Positions 10,642-25,459 of a DNA stretch of 64,000 bases are shown in pieces (position 1 is the stretch's first letter; the number at the start of each line of letters is the position of its first letter). The stretch comes from Acanthochlamys bracteata (lineage: Eukaryota; Streptophyta; Magnoliopsida; Pandanales; Velloziaceae), in contig CM034129.1 of assembly GCA_019914995.1 (NCBI GenBank), positions 10,781,725 through 10,845,724 of the forward strand, written 5' to 3'. Position numbers and translations under genes: made by a program. Below the pieces are notes generated by a model that saw only the letters and a program-made list of their open reading frames with translations, was not told where the DNA came from and searched no databases.

Positions 10642-12942
10642 ATTCTTACTCTTTGTTAGAGAGCTTTTGGTCAAGAATGTTTTTCCCTTTTTGTTTTTGG
10701 TTTTTGAAAATGGAATTGTTTAGAAACGTTTACTGGTGTATATGCAGCTTTGCTAGAACCGTAATTCAGGAAGCACCTGAAGTACCAGAATGGAATTGTT
10801 CTAGCATTTTTCCACAGTTCAACTGTATGCTTTTAACCCATCTGGTTCAAGTGTTGCCAGAATTACCTACAGTAACATGATTTACAACCTTGCTTCAAAA
10901 ATGAAAATAAGAATGCGGTTCATCGGATGAATTTGACAAGGCTTCCTCTAAGATAGATGTGTTTGAATATACACAAGTCATCAATCTGTACAATTGCACA
11001 ACTAGAAACTTAAATTCACATCTGATTTCACATGAAAGTACTCAGTAATCGAATTCCATTCATACTTTCTGATGCTAAATTCTGATTGTTTTTTATCAAA
11101 CATGGTTGCGTCCGCTTCACAGTCATGCTTTAAGAGATTAAAACGCAACCCCTTGAACTCATCTTAATTAAAATGCCTCTGACGCATATGAGCTTTAAAA
11201 GCTGCTTGTTGGTGCACATCTTCGCCTCCTATATTCCCGCTTTCCAGCTCCATTACCTGCTAACCACAGTGAGAGATATAAGTCACATGTTCCCTATACG
11301 GAGAAAAATTCCACGAAGGCTCCTCCCTCATTTTGCTCATCACGAAAGAATCATATATACCTCCATAGCATGCTTTTATTATGGAACAACATTTAATAAA
11401 GAAAACTCCTAAATGCAGTTAAAAATGTAGGACAATATCATGTATGATTACTGAAAAATGGTAAATTCTGTAGGACCCAAAAAAGATTCGACACCTTCAT
11501 ACACGTGTCATCATGAAAACTTCAAAGAATATCTTCTGCAAAAACAAACAAGGCATTGTTTGGCCACAGAACTCAGGTAGTAAATACTACTCTGGAAACA
11601 ATTGCATTACTAACCCGTATATCCACTTATGAAGGAGATCTTTGATAGGAAGGAAAATTTCTACGATTGCTTCTTTTTCCAGCAACTATGATACTATCAC
11701 AATAAAGAGTTAATAAAACCAAATAGGCATAAGAGAGGGTTAGATGAAACTCTTTGTGACAGACATTAGCAAGTAACAAGATTAAATACTCCACATATAA
11801 CAAGGATAAATGTCTTAGTGAAAGCCCATCACCTATAACCAACCTTATTGTAAGCCATTAAACAAGGATCGTTAGAACAAAGTTAAAAGTGAAAGTCATT
11901 TTACCTGATTAATTGCAGCAATATTTATTTTCTTTATTATGAACTCAAATTTCCTAAAGCTAAAAGTGATGGCCTATCACATTACATTTGTCATTTACAC
12001 AAGCTTTACTACTTGTCCAGGATAACTAGATGAACACTATATTCATCCATGGAAAACCCTACAGATGATCCGTAAAACCATAATCACTTCCGAAAACAGT
12101 AAAGAAAGCACATTTCATTTGCATTATGTGGAGCCAGAATACAGAATGCAACACAGAAAAATAATTAACAGAAGGTAATTTCATGAAGATAACATTGCAA
12201 TAACTTGTATGAACACTACTGCAAAATTGAGAGTTTTTCATGCTCTGGTAATTTCATGTGATGCAAAACACTAACATTCCTTCCAGAATAACTAATATAA
12301 AAGCAAGAAGAGCTAAGACACATACTATGAAATTACAAGATAACCAATACCCATGAGCAATATAAAAACAATAACGAAAATGTATTTCTATTTTCACTTT
12401 CCTCACTAACTTCATTAAGAACGTTAGAAACTTAACCACACAAAAGCACAAGGCATTGAACTCTTTTAAGTATAAAATGTTTTACCTTGAATCAGATTTC
12501 TTCTCCCTAAGTCCATTGCATGAAACCATGACCTCAAGATGACGTAGAGGTAAATATTCACAATGAACTCCTTTCTCGATCAGTCAATAGAAATGTACAA
12601 GTGTTAATGGCAACAGAGTCTCCCACACAGCAAAGGTGTTGTGCACCCAATCAGAGGTGTTGTGCACCCAATCAGAGGTGTATAGTGACCAGAGGAGCTC
12701 CACTTGATGCATTAGCACTCATAACACCTTTCCCTCTTCAAAGCAGAATGCACAAAAACTCAACCAAGAAAAGTTTGATTGAATGTAGCAGTAGGGAATC
12801 AAGACATCTGATTAATGTCCGCACTAAAAAGAAATAAAAAAATGGAACCACCCTGAAATTTAGAGCCACATGAGGGCACGCCATGCATTGGATGCACAAG
12901 ACAACAGAAATTACAGTTGAGAGGCAGGCCATATGACAACAA
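10642..12942. other. Convergent 3' flanks of the PHP and FAR1-related genes
   Basis: No protein-coding gene is recognisable in 2.3 kb. Candidate minus-strand donors (AATCAG then GTAAAA near 11905, TTCAAG then GTAAAA near 12485) hint that the FAR1-related gene has a long, spliced 3' untranslated region. This cannot be proven from sequence. Scattered short open frames show no family resemblance. Confidence 0.45.
12634..12682. repeat. 21-bp tandem repeat, about 2.3 copies
   Basis: A 21-base unit beginning AGGTGTTGTGCACCCAATCA occurs twice without change at 12634-12654 and 12655-12675, followed by a partial third copy. It lies downstream of the FAR1-related gene. Confidence 0.9.
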
Positions 12943-15495
12943 TCATCTTATATCAGATTCTGATTGAGATTTGTCCGATTCCACAACATTCACGTTCTTT
13001 CTTGTATGATCCTTTTTCACCACAACTTTCCCAAGCCTTTTGGTTGTTTTACTTTGTAATTTAATGTAACTCTGTAAAGTTTGTTGACTTTTTCTCTGTT
13101 TTGCAGAAACTATTTCAGCGAGAGCTTTTTGTAAGGCGTCTTTTGCCACTTTGTAGAACTCCACTGATGTCGACCCCTCCTTTGCACATCTGATGCCATC
13201 TCGACAGAGGTCATTGTACCTTGTGGTTGAAGCTTCTTCAGAATTAGCTCGTATTTCAATGCCATGTTCATCAGATATAGGACCCTTAGCATTTTTGGTC
13301 CACCTCTTTTTGATGTAATGCTTTGGAATCATCCTAACATTTTCAACTATGAAAACCTTCAATGCGTGTCTGCATAAAATGCCACAATATTCAAACTTGC
13401 GGCAATTACATTCAACTTTAGCCTCAGATGAACTGTAGGTTACAGTGAAAGCCTCATCATTTCGAGCGACTTGATACCTACTGATTGCTGCATCCTCAAT
13501 CTTATTTACATGGTAGCCTAAGGATTCACAAAATTCTTCCTGAAACCAATGGAACATAATCCTAGTGTAAATACCAGCTGCCTGCTTTTCCATAGGTGAA
13601 GCAGTTCTTAGATAAGGCTTATTGTACATTGTAGCAAAATCTTCTTGTGCTTCCTTTTCATATTGAGTAGCAATGGACTGGGCAAGTTGCCTGACAGCAA
13701 TACGCAAAGGGGTCTTTTTTGTACAATATTTTGAAATGACCTTATCAAGCTTTTCTGATCCTTCCGACAGTGGAAAGTCTGCAAAAAAGGTGTCCTTAAA
13801 AAATACTGGGACCCATTGATCACGAATACAATGCAAAGATTGAAGATATGCATGCTCTCTCAACTCATATTTGTGCATGATAGAGTCCCAGTAAGACTCA
13901 AATGATTCAATTGTTTGGGACTCATTGATACATCTTTTAAGCTCCTCCTCAAATGACTTTCCTGATGAACAGAAGTCAGGGGTACATTCCAAAATGGTGC
14001 TTAAAACATGCTTCCTGCAAAAGCAGTGACGAGAATCTGGAAATACTTTTGCAACAGCTGCTGTCAAGGCTCTATTCAGGTCAGTAACAAGCGAGACAGG
14101 GTGTCGTCCAGACATTGCTGCAAGCCAATTTTGAAACAGCCAAATGAATGATGCTTCCGACTCATCCACAAGCAAAGCACATCCAAAAACAACTGTCTGT
14201 AGATGATGATTAACCCCTTTGAAAATGACAACAGGTATCAATTCCTTATCATCCTTGTATGATGTGTCAAATATGACTGCATCTCCAAAATGATGGTAGG
14301 CCATTCGTGCTTTTGCATCAGCCCAAAAGATGTTTGTCATGCACTCATTACGCTCCAACTGAACCGCATAATAAAATGCAGGGGTCTCCTCCTGTGTTTT
14401 TTTGAAATACTCGAGTAGATTTTGAGCATCATCAGGCCCTAAATCATTGTACCTGACCTCTCTAGGATATAGCGAGTCTTGGCCATTTAATAGTAGATTG
14501 CGGGTATCAGCAAAGTTTTTTGCTATAACAAGAATTTCTCCTTGTGATCGTACACAGCGCACCTTGCTTGGAGGTGATGGCATCAACTCATGTGTGTGCT
14601 CAAGAACAAGCTTAGAAATGATCCATCGACCATTGTCTCTCCTGATGATCTCAAACAATGCCTCACATCCATCTTTCACAGAGTCCACCTGTTGCCCCTT
14701 CTTAACATCCTCACTATTATCCCTTCCTGAATGGTACCTGTGCTTTGAGCACACCAGCTTCAGCATTTTGAGGGACTCATCATGTAAGGAACGGCGAGAT
14801 TGTCGTACACGGGCTTCAAAGCCAACCCGACTAGCATATGAGTAGTAAAATGTTTTTGCAATCTCAAGGGACTCAAACTCCATGCCAATATAAGGCTCCA
14901 TTTCCCAATCTCCTTCTGTTGCAATGTAATGTACCTTGCTTGGCAACCCAACTTCATGGTTGTGTTCCTTTACAAGCTTCGTCACTACCCATTTCTCATC
15001 ATTTCTTCTAACGACCTCAAGCATAGCCTTGCAACCCTCTCTTATAGAGGCTGCCCGTTTCCTAGTCTTCTTTCCATCAACGATCCTCTTTTCACGGCTG
15101 AAACCTTCCCTTGAGCATACAAATCGAAGCATGATCACTGTCTCACTGCACTTGGAGCGACGAGACCTTGCAATCCTGACAGAGAAACCAACACGCCCAG
15201 CATATGCTATATAGAAAGTCTTTGCAGCCTCACCTGAATCAAACTCCATACCTAAATAAGGTTCTAGCCTGGGATTCCCTTCAACCGGAAACAACTCCCT
15301 TCTGATGGGTTGTTCCATGAGTTCAAACGTTGGCTGCTCCATTTGGCCATGATGCTGAGGTGCAATAGGTTGATCGGGTTCCCCTACATGGACATGGGGG
15401 CTCACACCAAGCGTCGCCCAGAAGTTAATACTGTCATCTTCAAGGTCCACATGGTCCTCTATTAAGCCATCATTACCACTCCCGCTATCCATCAT
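12943..15495 (-). CDS. FAR1-related sequence (FRS) transcription factor with two FAR1 domains
   Basis: Transposase-derived transcription factor of the FHY3/FAR1 family, about 850 aa in one coding exon. The start is 15495 (MMDSGSGND): it lies one base after a clear acceptor (TTTTACAG), so four upstream in-frame codons are intronic. Domains in order: FAR1 DNA-binding domain 1 (about 76-186, from LEPYLGMEFDSGEAAKTFY), FAR1 domain 2 (about 200-305, from MEPYIGMEFESLEIAKTFY), a MULE-type transposase core (about 403-497: AVIFDTSYKDD, FGCALLVDES, SLVTDLNRAL, HCFCRKH), and a SWIM zinc finger (about 690-715: CNC...CRH). The tail is basic and serine-rich. FAR1/FHY3 act in light signalling; the role of this member is unknown and I could not assign a specific FRS number. 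The frame is uninterrupted. Confidence 0.92.
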   Translation of the reverse strand: MMDSGSGNDGLIEDHVDLEDDSINFWATLGVSPHVHVGEPDQPIAPQHHGQMEQPTFELMEQPIRRELFPVEGNPRLEPYLGMEFDSGEAAKTFYIAYAGRVGFSVRIARSRRSKCSETVIMLRFVCSREGFSREKRIVDGKKTRKRAASIREGCKAMLEVVRRNDEKWVVTKLVKEHNHEVGLPSKVHYIATEGDWEMEPYIGMEFESLEIAKTFYYSYASRVGFEARVRQSRRSLHDESLKMLKLVCSKHRYHSGRDNSEDVKKGQQVDSVKDGCEALFEIIRRDNGRWIISKLVLEHTHELMPSPPSKVRCVRSQGEILVIAKNFADTRNLLLNGQDSLYPREVRYNDLGPDDAQNLLEYFKKTQEETPAFYYAVQLERNECMTNIFWADAKARMAYHHFGDAVIFDTSYKDDKELIPVVIFKGVNHHLQTVVFGCALLVDESEASFIWLFQNWLAAMSGRHPVSLVTDLNRALTAAVAKVFPDSRHCFCRKHVLSTILECTPDFCSSGKSFEEELKRCINESQTIESFESYWDSIMHKYELREHAYLQSLHCIRDQWVPVFFKDTFFADFPLSEGSEKLDKVISKYCTKKTPLRIAVRQLAQSIATQYEKEAQEDFATMYNKPYLRTASPMEKQAAGIYTRIMFHWFQEEFCESLGYHVNKIEDAAISRYQVARNDEAFTVTYSSSEAKVECNCRKFEYCGILCRHALKVFIVENVRMIPKHYIKKRWTKNAKGPISDEHGIEIRANSEEASTTRYNDLCRDGIRCAKEGSTSVEFYKVAKDALQKALAEIVSAKQRKSQQTLQSYIKLQSKTTKRLGKVVVKKDHTRKNVNVVESDKSQSESDIR

Positions 15496-15496
15496 T

Positions 15497-15971
15497 CTGT
15501 AAAACAAAAGAATTAGACACCTGATCTAGTTAAGAATATAATCAAATTACAAAATACTCTTGGCAATTGATTTGAAAGTAAACAAAGTAACCAATATGCA
15601 AACATTAGAAAGAAGAAGAAGAAAGAGACAAAATTCACAGATTTTATGGTGAAAAAACTAATCTTTTTTCTGTTCAAAAGAAAAATCATGAACAAATAAA
15701 GATTAACACAAGTGAAAAAAAGAATGAAATAACCGAATGCATTCCGAACAAAGACTGAAAGAGTGAACTGTGAAACTCCAAGAAACAGTGAAATTCAAGA
15801 ATATTCACATCAAATCATCAAGTAATACATACTTAATCATATAATGCCTTCACAATTACTTCCAAGATCATAGATCAAAACAAAAACAAAAGTCCAAGTG
15901 TTCTTCACCAGTGAAACAAAATGCCAGCTTTTTTCTTCCAATAGAACTCAAATGCAAGAAACTGAACTTAC
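15497..15971 (-). other. Leader intron of the FRS gene
   Basis: The acceptor TTTTACAG sits directly before the start codon. A donor (TTTACA then GTAAGT) at 15971-15970 lies upstream on the minus strand. The presumed 5' untranslated exon therefore begins at 15972 and reaches to roughly 16130. Confidence 0.65.
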
Positions 15972-16129
15972 TGTAAAGAATCTTGACTTCAATTGATTCT
16001 TGTGTTCCAGAGAAGAATCGAGAAGCCCTAATTAATTTCAACAACAACAACAGCAGCAAAAGAAAAAATTTGAAGGAAGATGAATTGAGATTGATGGAAT
16101 CATTCATAAGAACGCCAACGAAGTTTTCC

Positions 16130-16262
16130 ACAATCCTTAATTATAAGGTTTATCAATTGCTAATCCATTTTTACCTAGACCAAATCTGTAAAATTATAAA
16201 AATATTAAAAAAATTAAATAATAATTAGTTAATCTGTTAGTTAATGGAACTGAAGCTTCTAC
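16130..16262. promoter_or_regulatory. Short head-to-head intergenic region, FRS / PP2C
   Basis: Only about 130 bp of AT-rich DNA separates the presumed FRS leader exon (minus) from the PP2C start codon (plus). The two genes probably share a bidirectional promoter. No single TATA box stands out. Confidence 0.5.
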
Positions 16263-19200
16263 ATGGCTGAGCTGCTCCTCTTCAAATTCAATCTCTCTCT
16301 ACCACCACAGCCGCCGCTGCCGTTCTCCTCCGTTCGCCGACGACCTCTCGATCTTCGCCACCACCGTATATTCTGTTCGCGGGATCCACCTTCATCTCCT
16401 CCGCTGGAGCACTTTTCTTCAACTGGTATATGTTAACATATATAACCTTCTCAATGGGCTCTTCTGTTGTTGATGTTGTTGTTGTTGCTGTGATGATGAT
16501 TGTTGTTTCAATACTGATGCAACGTGGATGTTCAGAATGCGCCGACGGGAGCTTTATCTTCCGTTTCGTGGCCGATGGTGATGATTGTACTTGTACCGGT
16601 AGTGTGCCCCAATCAAGAACGACAACGGTGAAGAAGTGCGGTACGGATTTCGAAGCAGAAGAGGAAATTTTGGGTTTTGGCGAAGTGGGTAGTTCCGAGT
16701 CGGTAAAGATTGGATTTTGTGAGAAAAATTCGAACTTTGGGGGTTCTGAAGAAATGGGTAGTCATCAGGTGTTGGAGAAAGGAAAAGAACAAAAAGAAGA
16801 AGATGAGGTAGTCATTTCGGAATTGGAAACTGATAATTCTTCTGAGTTGATTGACAAAAATGCAAACTTGAAGCCAGAAGACAAGAAATTGGTTTGGGCA
16901 GAAGTTTGCCACCAAGAACCAACAGTGGAGGCAAAATCTTCCCAACTTGGTGTCCAAACGCCAGTGCTGGTTAAGAATTTGATTGATATTCCTGATGAGG
17001 ACGGCACATCTTGTCTTGAGAGTCTGCATGAATCAGAAAATATTTCTTCGGAGAGTACACTGGACAAGAAGGTTTCAGCTCCAAATGAAGGGACTTCCTT
17101 TGTTGGAGAAGGAGATACTGGCTCTCTGCTATATAGCTCTGAAGCAGTCGAAGGTCCAGCTATTGATATGCTCATATCAAGGAAGAGTCTTTCAAATGGG
17201 GGAAGTGAGGTCTCAGAGGACTCCAGTGAAACTGAGCTCAAATCTAATGCAAATAGAGAATTGGATGATGCTTTTGTTGAATCGCAAGTTAAGGAGGATG
17301 ATCCCATTGGAAGCTCTGATGCTGTAAGTTTGGGAACTAGTGTTTTCTGTGCAAATATGCTGGTATATTGCTTGTGCTATTATCTCACTAGTGATGAACA
17401 TAATTTGCATATCTCACTAGTGATGAACACAATTTGCACAAATCTTTTAGTTAATACAAGAATTAGATTTTTTACCTCTCTGGGGACCTCTATTTAGTTA
17501 GCTCTTATTTGAAGAAAAGTTGGACAAATTATTTGTTTCTTCATGTTTTTCGTCAAGGCATGACTTATTTTTTTCCATGAAATAATTGCAGTTCCAAACT
17601 CTTGATGGCGTCCAACAAGTTGATGACGCTTCAGAGGTGGAGAGCTCTATCTGGTATGGCCATTTTATGGCCAAAGCAACATATTATCACTTCATATAAG
17701 TAGTTTGATTGTTCTTATATGTGGTGCACCTGGTTGTCATGCATGTTTCAGATACATATCGAGGGTTTAAGAAATGTTTTACAATATCTAAGTGTTTTCA
17801 CAGAAACATTAGTGAAAAGAAATGTCTGTTATTTTGTGGTCACTTACCTGATGAGTCATGGTTGCTATGTGTGCTCGTCCATAGTTTCTACCCTATTGAA
17901 CGAGCAAGATAATGTAGGAATAATATCTGAACATGCTAATTGTATTAATTAACTTCTGCTTTTCTCTTTCATATACACTAGGGTTTTTTTTGTCTTGCCT
18001 TTAGTAATAGTATGTATTCATACTCCATTCTCTGTCTACACTCGTTTTTGTGAGTCCTACTATCTTTCAACTGTAGCTGGTCTTTAGTTTTTCCATGTTA
18101 TTTTGCGGTAGTATAATTTAGTGCTACTTAGGGTAGTTGGGAGGTAATTCATTATCCATTTTACTTATGGTTGTGTTTTATCCAGCATAGCAACCACACC
18201 AGAAGTGATGCTTTGCCTCTCTTCAGGTGCTGCAATGCTGCCTCATCCTGCTAAGGTAATTCCATGCTTCCACACATTAATGCATTGTGCTTTGTTCCAT
18301 TTATCTTTCCAAATGTAAGAATTGTACTTTTCTTATAAACCATTGTAAAACCCAAACTTTCTCTGTAAGAGTAGGATTAAGTATACAGCGTCGATGACAA
18401 ATACATCTTTCTGAGAATGTCTCTGCATATGCATTAACTTCAGTAACACTATTAGAAATGAGTTATTTTTTTAATACATGCGTTATATTTTCCTGTTTGA
18501 AAGAAGGTTTCAGTGGTAAGTAATATGAAATAATAATGCCAGGCATTGACAGGTGGCGAAGATGCTTACTTTGTTGCGTGCAAGAATTGGTTTGGAGTGG
18601 CTGATGGTGTTGGGCAGTGGTCACTGGAAGGTGTGTCGGAGTTGTGCTGTTTCAATGTTTCCTATTAGCTTTTTAGTTTTTAGTATATCCTGACAAAACC
18701 ACCAAAGTTAGGTACTTTTAGTTAGACTGACCTAAAGATTTTATTGCACTATCAAATCATTTCATGTTTATTCAGATAGAAGAGGTCACTTTGAACCAAC
18801 TTGAAAATTATTTAGTTGCAGTACTCTACTTTGTTGAGGAATTTCTAGTAACTGAAGGGAAATTGAGTTCTTTCATGGACCTGTCACTCGAGTCTTATAT
18901 GTCATTGTGTTTATTTGAAACCATGTCATCTGTGAAGTCAGTTATGGGATTCCCTGAATGGATTGGATGTATATTTATCCACTATGCTTTCACACAAAAA
19001 TTGAGTTAATTACTGTGTCATTAACATGGGAATTGGAAAGCAGTAATCTCGATGTTTCGTTAAGAGTAAACCAGGGATTCATTAATCTTCATGGTGGAGT
19101 ACTTTGTGACTCAAAACTAACAAGAACTTGATACTCAATTGAATGGTGTATAAATAATTCACTTCTAATGTGGTGCTTCATTGTTTTCTTTAGGGATCAA

Positions 19201-20345
19201 TGCTGGGCTTTATGCTAGAGAGTTGATGGATGGTTGTCAGAGACTGTTATCACATTGTCAAGACAACTCTGGAGCTAAACCAGGCAACATTCTTATTCGA
19301 AGTGCCAGTGAGGCACGTTCACCTGGCTCATCAACAGTTTTGGTCGCACATTTTGATGGGCAGGTTATATTTCAGAATAGAGCTCTTCCCGTCTCGTTTT
19401 GTTACTTCATCTTCTCGCTATGCATTCCTTATCCCCTCGACTTGAGCATATGGCATGGCTATGGTTCATGATTCTGCAAGTGCTAGTAGCTGTATTCTGT
19501 TTGGTCTGGAATGTTACTAGGTTATGATTTCACCATGTCCTCCTCAAGTGTCAGTACCTAATGATACTTGTCTGCGAGGTCATGCAAACTACATACTAAG
19601 AGAGCACTGCTCTTAACGAATATCACTCAAAATCTCTTCAATACAAGCATTCAGAATTTCCCATCAAATTTTATTAATATTCTCTATGCCGAGCAGGTCC
19701 TCCATGTGGCTAATATTGGAGACTCCGGCTTTATAGTCATAAGAGATGGTGAAGTCTCTGCAAAGTCCACGCCAATGGTCTATGGTTTCAATTTTCCATT
19801 GCAGATTGAAAGTGGTGATGATCCATCAAGGCTTATCCAGGTAATATATAATCATATTTCGTACATTTCTTTGAAAAGACTTGTGCCAACAATTGCAGGG
19901 AAGCAGTGTTGACATATATGATTCTTGATTGATTTGTCTCTCAGGACTTTTCGATCACTTTGTATGAAGGCGACGTTATTGTTACAGCAACAGATGGACT
20001 ATTTGACAACATATACGAACAAGAAGTGGCCGCAATCATATCTAAATCGCTGCAAGACAAACTCAACCCTACAGTTACTGTTCATTTAGTGCTTCTTTAG
20101 AATTCATAATTTGATTGAATGAAACATAGAACAATTGTTTCTTAGATTTTTGATTATAACTAAAATGCTTGTTACAGGAAATAGCAGAACTGCTGGCAAA
20201 AAGGGCTCAAGAGGTAGGAAAATCTTCATCTTCGAGAAGCCCGTTCGCTGATGCAGCTCATGCTGCTGGGTACCCAGGCTTTACTGGCGGCAAGCTTGAT
20301 GATGTCACCGTTATTGTTTCCGTAGTGGAAAGATCTAATATGTAG
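16263..20345 (+). CDS. PP2C-family Ser/Thr phosphatase (PP2C 62 / BIPP2C1-like), plastid-type, 9 exons
   Basis: Exons 16263-16425, 16536-17323, 17592-17653, 18186-18255, 18543-18630, 19194-19363, 19697-19840, 19945-20073 and 20178-20345 sum to 1782 nt, or 593 aa. The N terminus ([18 protein letters not shown], then Ser/Arg-rich) looks like a chloroplast transit peptide. Exon 2 encodes a long acidic, low-complexity region. The catalytic PP2C/SpoIIE-type domain begins near residue 330: [59 protein letters not shown] and [13 protein letters not shown], with the Asp metal ligands in ADGVG, TDGLFDN and LDDVTV present. The family resembles rice BIPP2C1 and Arabidopsis At4g33500; the substrate is unknown. 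The first intron could be misread as coding: the frame 16430-16535 gives a spurious Val-rich stretch. Join SST-ECADGSF supports splicing. Exon 8 has a weak donor (ACA then GTTACT). Confidence 0.88.
17382..17439. repeat. 29-bp tandem duplication in PP2C intron 2
   Basis: Two adjacent 29-base copies begin ATCTCACTAGTGATGAACA and differ at two bases. They lie just after the exon 2 donor and are intronic, so the protein is not affected. Confidence 0.85.
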
Positions 20346-21465
20346 TACTTAAGCCAGAAATATGCAGCATTCGTCAGCTATAAAAGGCATACATTTCTTT
20401 TCTGGATCAAGAAGGTATTCTGAGATGCTGCAATGAAAATCAAGTGAGGTCTATTATCATCTTTTTCATTTCTCTTGTGTCTCTGTTTATTTTATCAACC
20501 TGTTGATGCTTCGTGTATTCGAAATGCCACACTGATGAAAACTGAAGATTTCTGTCAATTTGAGATTACGCTTTCAAGCTTATTTAGAATCTCTCATCAA
20601 TCAAGGTACAAGAGACCAAAAACAGCAACTGAAACCATTGCAGTGCGTTTGAGTGGCTGGTGCTGGAGTTGTAGAAAAAGGCCCAACACCTTATAACAGC
20701 GTTACAGGTGAAACTGCAGGAGATGGACCAGGAGCAACAGTAGGAACACCAGCAACAGCAACTATAAAACATAAATTTCACTCCATGAAAACCACCAGAA
20801 CAATTCTTCAAAACATAAATTGAAGTGGATAGAAAGTAAATTTTTATTTTTAAAGTGAATTGAAGTAAAAATATATTAATTTTAAAGTGTAGTTTTAAAT
20901 TCAGTTTATATTTCTGAAATATGTAAACTATTCCAAATTCTAATTTTGACGGAAACACCACATGCATGTGGAAGAATCAAAGAAGCAAAGTTGTCAATGA
21001 ACATGTTGCTTGTCTCTGTGAAGCTTTTGGTATCACCCCAAATTTTACTTTTTTTCAACTCATCTTTAATATAAAATATAAAATAAAATTTTTCTATTAA
21101 ATTTAATTTTAAAATTTACATTAAAAATTAATAAAATTTATTTTTATTAAATATTTTTATTTTTAATTTTAATTAATTTTCAAAACTCAAGTTTACCTCC
21201 TGGATAAACATGCCCATAGTTCAGCAGTCTGCAAGGAATGATGATAAATAGCTTAGTCGCATTTCGTTCTCCTAGGAATGAATCATGAGCTACATTCCAT
21301 AGAAGCTCTTCAGTTCTCAAGAGCTCACAATGGTTTTCTTCATAGATAACAACAAAGAAGAAGTGCATGCAACAAACACCAAAAGCTTGATTAATTTGTC
21401 ATTCATATTTCATCCCCTGCTAACAACCTGCTTCCACCTACATTGAAGTTGTTCTGCAGGAAGAC
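20346..21465. other. Convergent 3' flanks of PP2C and MIPS
   Basis: No intact gene. The left part is the PP2C 3' region. A minus-strand stretch near 20690-20770 reads VAPGPSPAVSP, like an arabinogalactan-protein fragment, but has no start or flanking domain. 21040-21180 is an AT-rich, partly self-complementary tract. Confidence 0.5.
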
Positions 21466-24919
<3,454 letters not shown>

Positions 24920-25097
24920 TTTTCTTTCTTTCTTTCTTCCTTCAAAATCTTTTATCTGTAAATTTTTTTCAATCAAGGACAGAAGAATGAAAGAAGAAGA
25001 AGAAGAAAGATGAAAGGGGAAGGTTTGAGAATACAAGACAATTGGAGTCCTTCCTTGAATAAACAAACTCTCTGTTAAATTGAACCAGGGTGAGTTA

Positions 25098-25126
25098 CTT
25101 ATAAAGAAGAAGAGAATACACGTGGC
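25098..25126 (-). promoter_or_regulatory. MIPS core promoter: TATA box and ABRE/G-box
   Basis: TATAAG on the minus strand (within 25098-25106) lies about 180 bases above the start codon. A CACGTGGC element (25119-25126), the core of abscisic-acid response elements and G-boxes, lies about 15 bases further upstream. MIPS genes are known to respond to ABA, light and stress, which fits. Function here is inferred from motif only. Confidence 0.6.
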
Positions 25127-25443
25127 GTATTATCATTGGATACTGTTAGTAATATAGCCGTCTTTGTTTGAACACCAAACACAAATTACTAGATTATAAA
25201 TAAGCCACGCTTATTAATATGTAACCGTGGCGATAAATTAGTTGACAGAAATGTGTGTTCCGTGTTCAGGGATGATTATGAGTGATGATGCGTGGACTAC
25301 TTGTGGGGACCAGACATTGTTGAGAACGTCCCGGAACGTGAAGGATGAGAGGTGTGCGCCCACCGAGCAAAGAAAGCGCTCCTCAAAGTGGAGTTACTGC
25401 GGTTGTGTAGGGCCCAGCAGAGTTAGGATTACAATGAGAAATC

Positions 25444-25459
25444 ACGTGAGTAACACGTG
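25444..25459. promoter_or_regulatory. Paired CACGTG G-boxes upstream of MIPS
   Basis: Two CACGTG hexamers about 10 bases apart (TCACGTGAGTAACACGTGGA) lie about 330 bases above the proximal G-box. They are a likely bZIP/bHLH site cluster for the MIPS promoter. Coordinates are approximate to one or two bases. Confidence 0.5.

Noticed and set aside
12634..12682. Repeat array considered as a CRISPR-like or regulatory array
   Set aside because: Only about 2.3 head-to-tail copies without spacers; a simple tandem duplication.
13950..14350. MULE transposase core considered as a mobile element
   Set aside because: It is part of an intact FRS gene with FAR1 and SWIM domains and a spliced leader; a domesticated transposase without terminal repeats.
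15496..15507. Four extra N-terminal codons (MFYR) of the FRS protein
   Set aside because: They lie upstream of a strong splice acceptor that is followed directly by ATGATG, so they are intronic.
16430..16535. Plus-strand Met-initiated frame with a Val-rich hydrophobic stretch at the head of the PP2C gene
   Set aside because: It lies in the first intron. Splicing 16425 to 16536 joins a transit-peptide exon in frame and gives a family-like N terminus.
20584..20800. Minus-strand VAPGPSPAVSP stretch resembling an arabinogalactan protein
   Set aside because: It has no signal peptide, start or C-terminal anchor, and the frame ends at once. Too short to call even a pseudogene.
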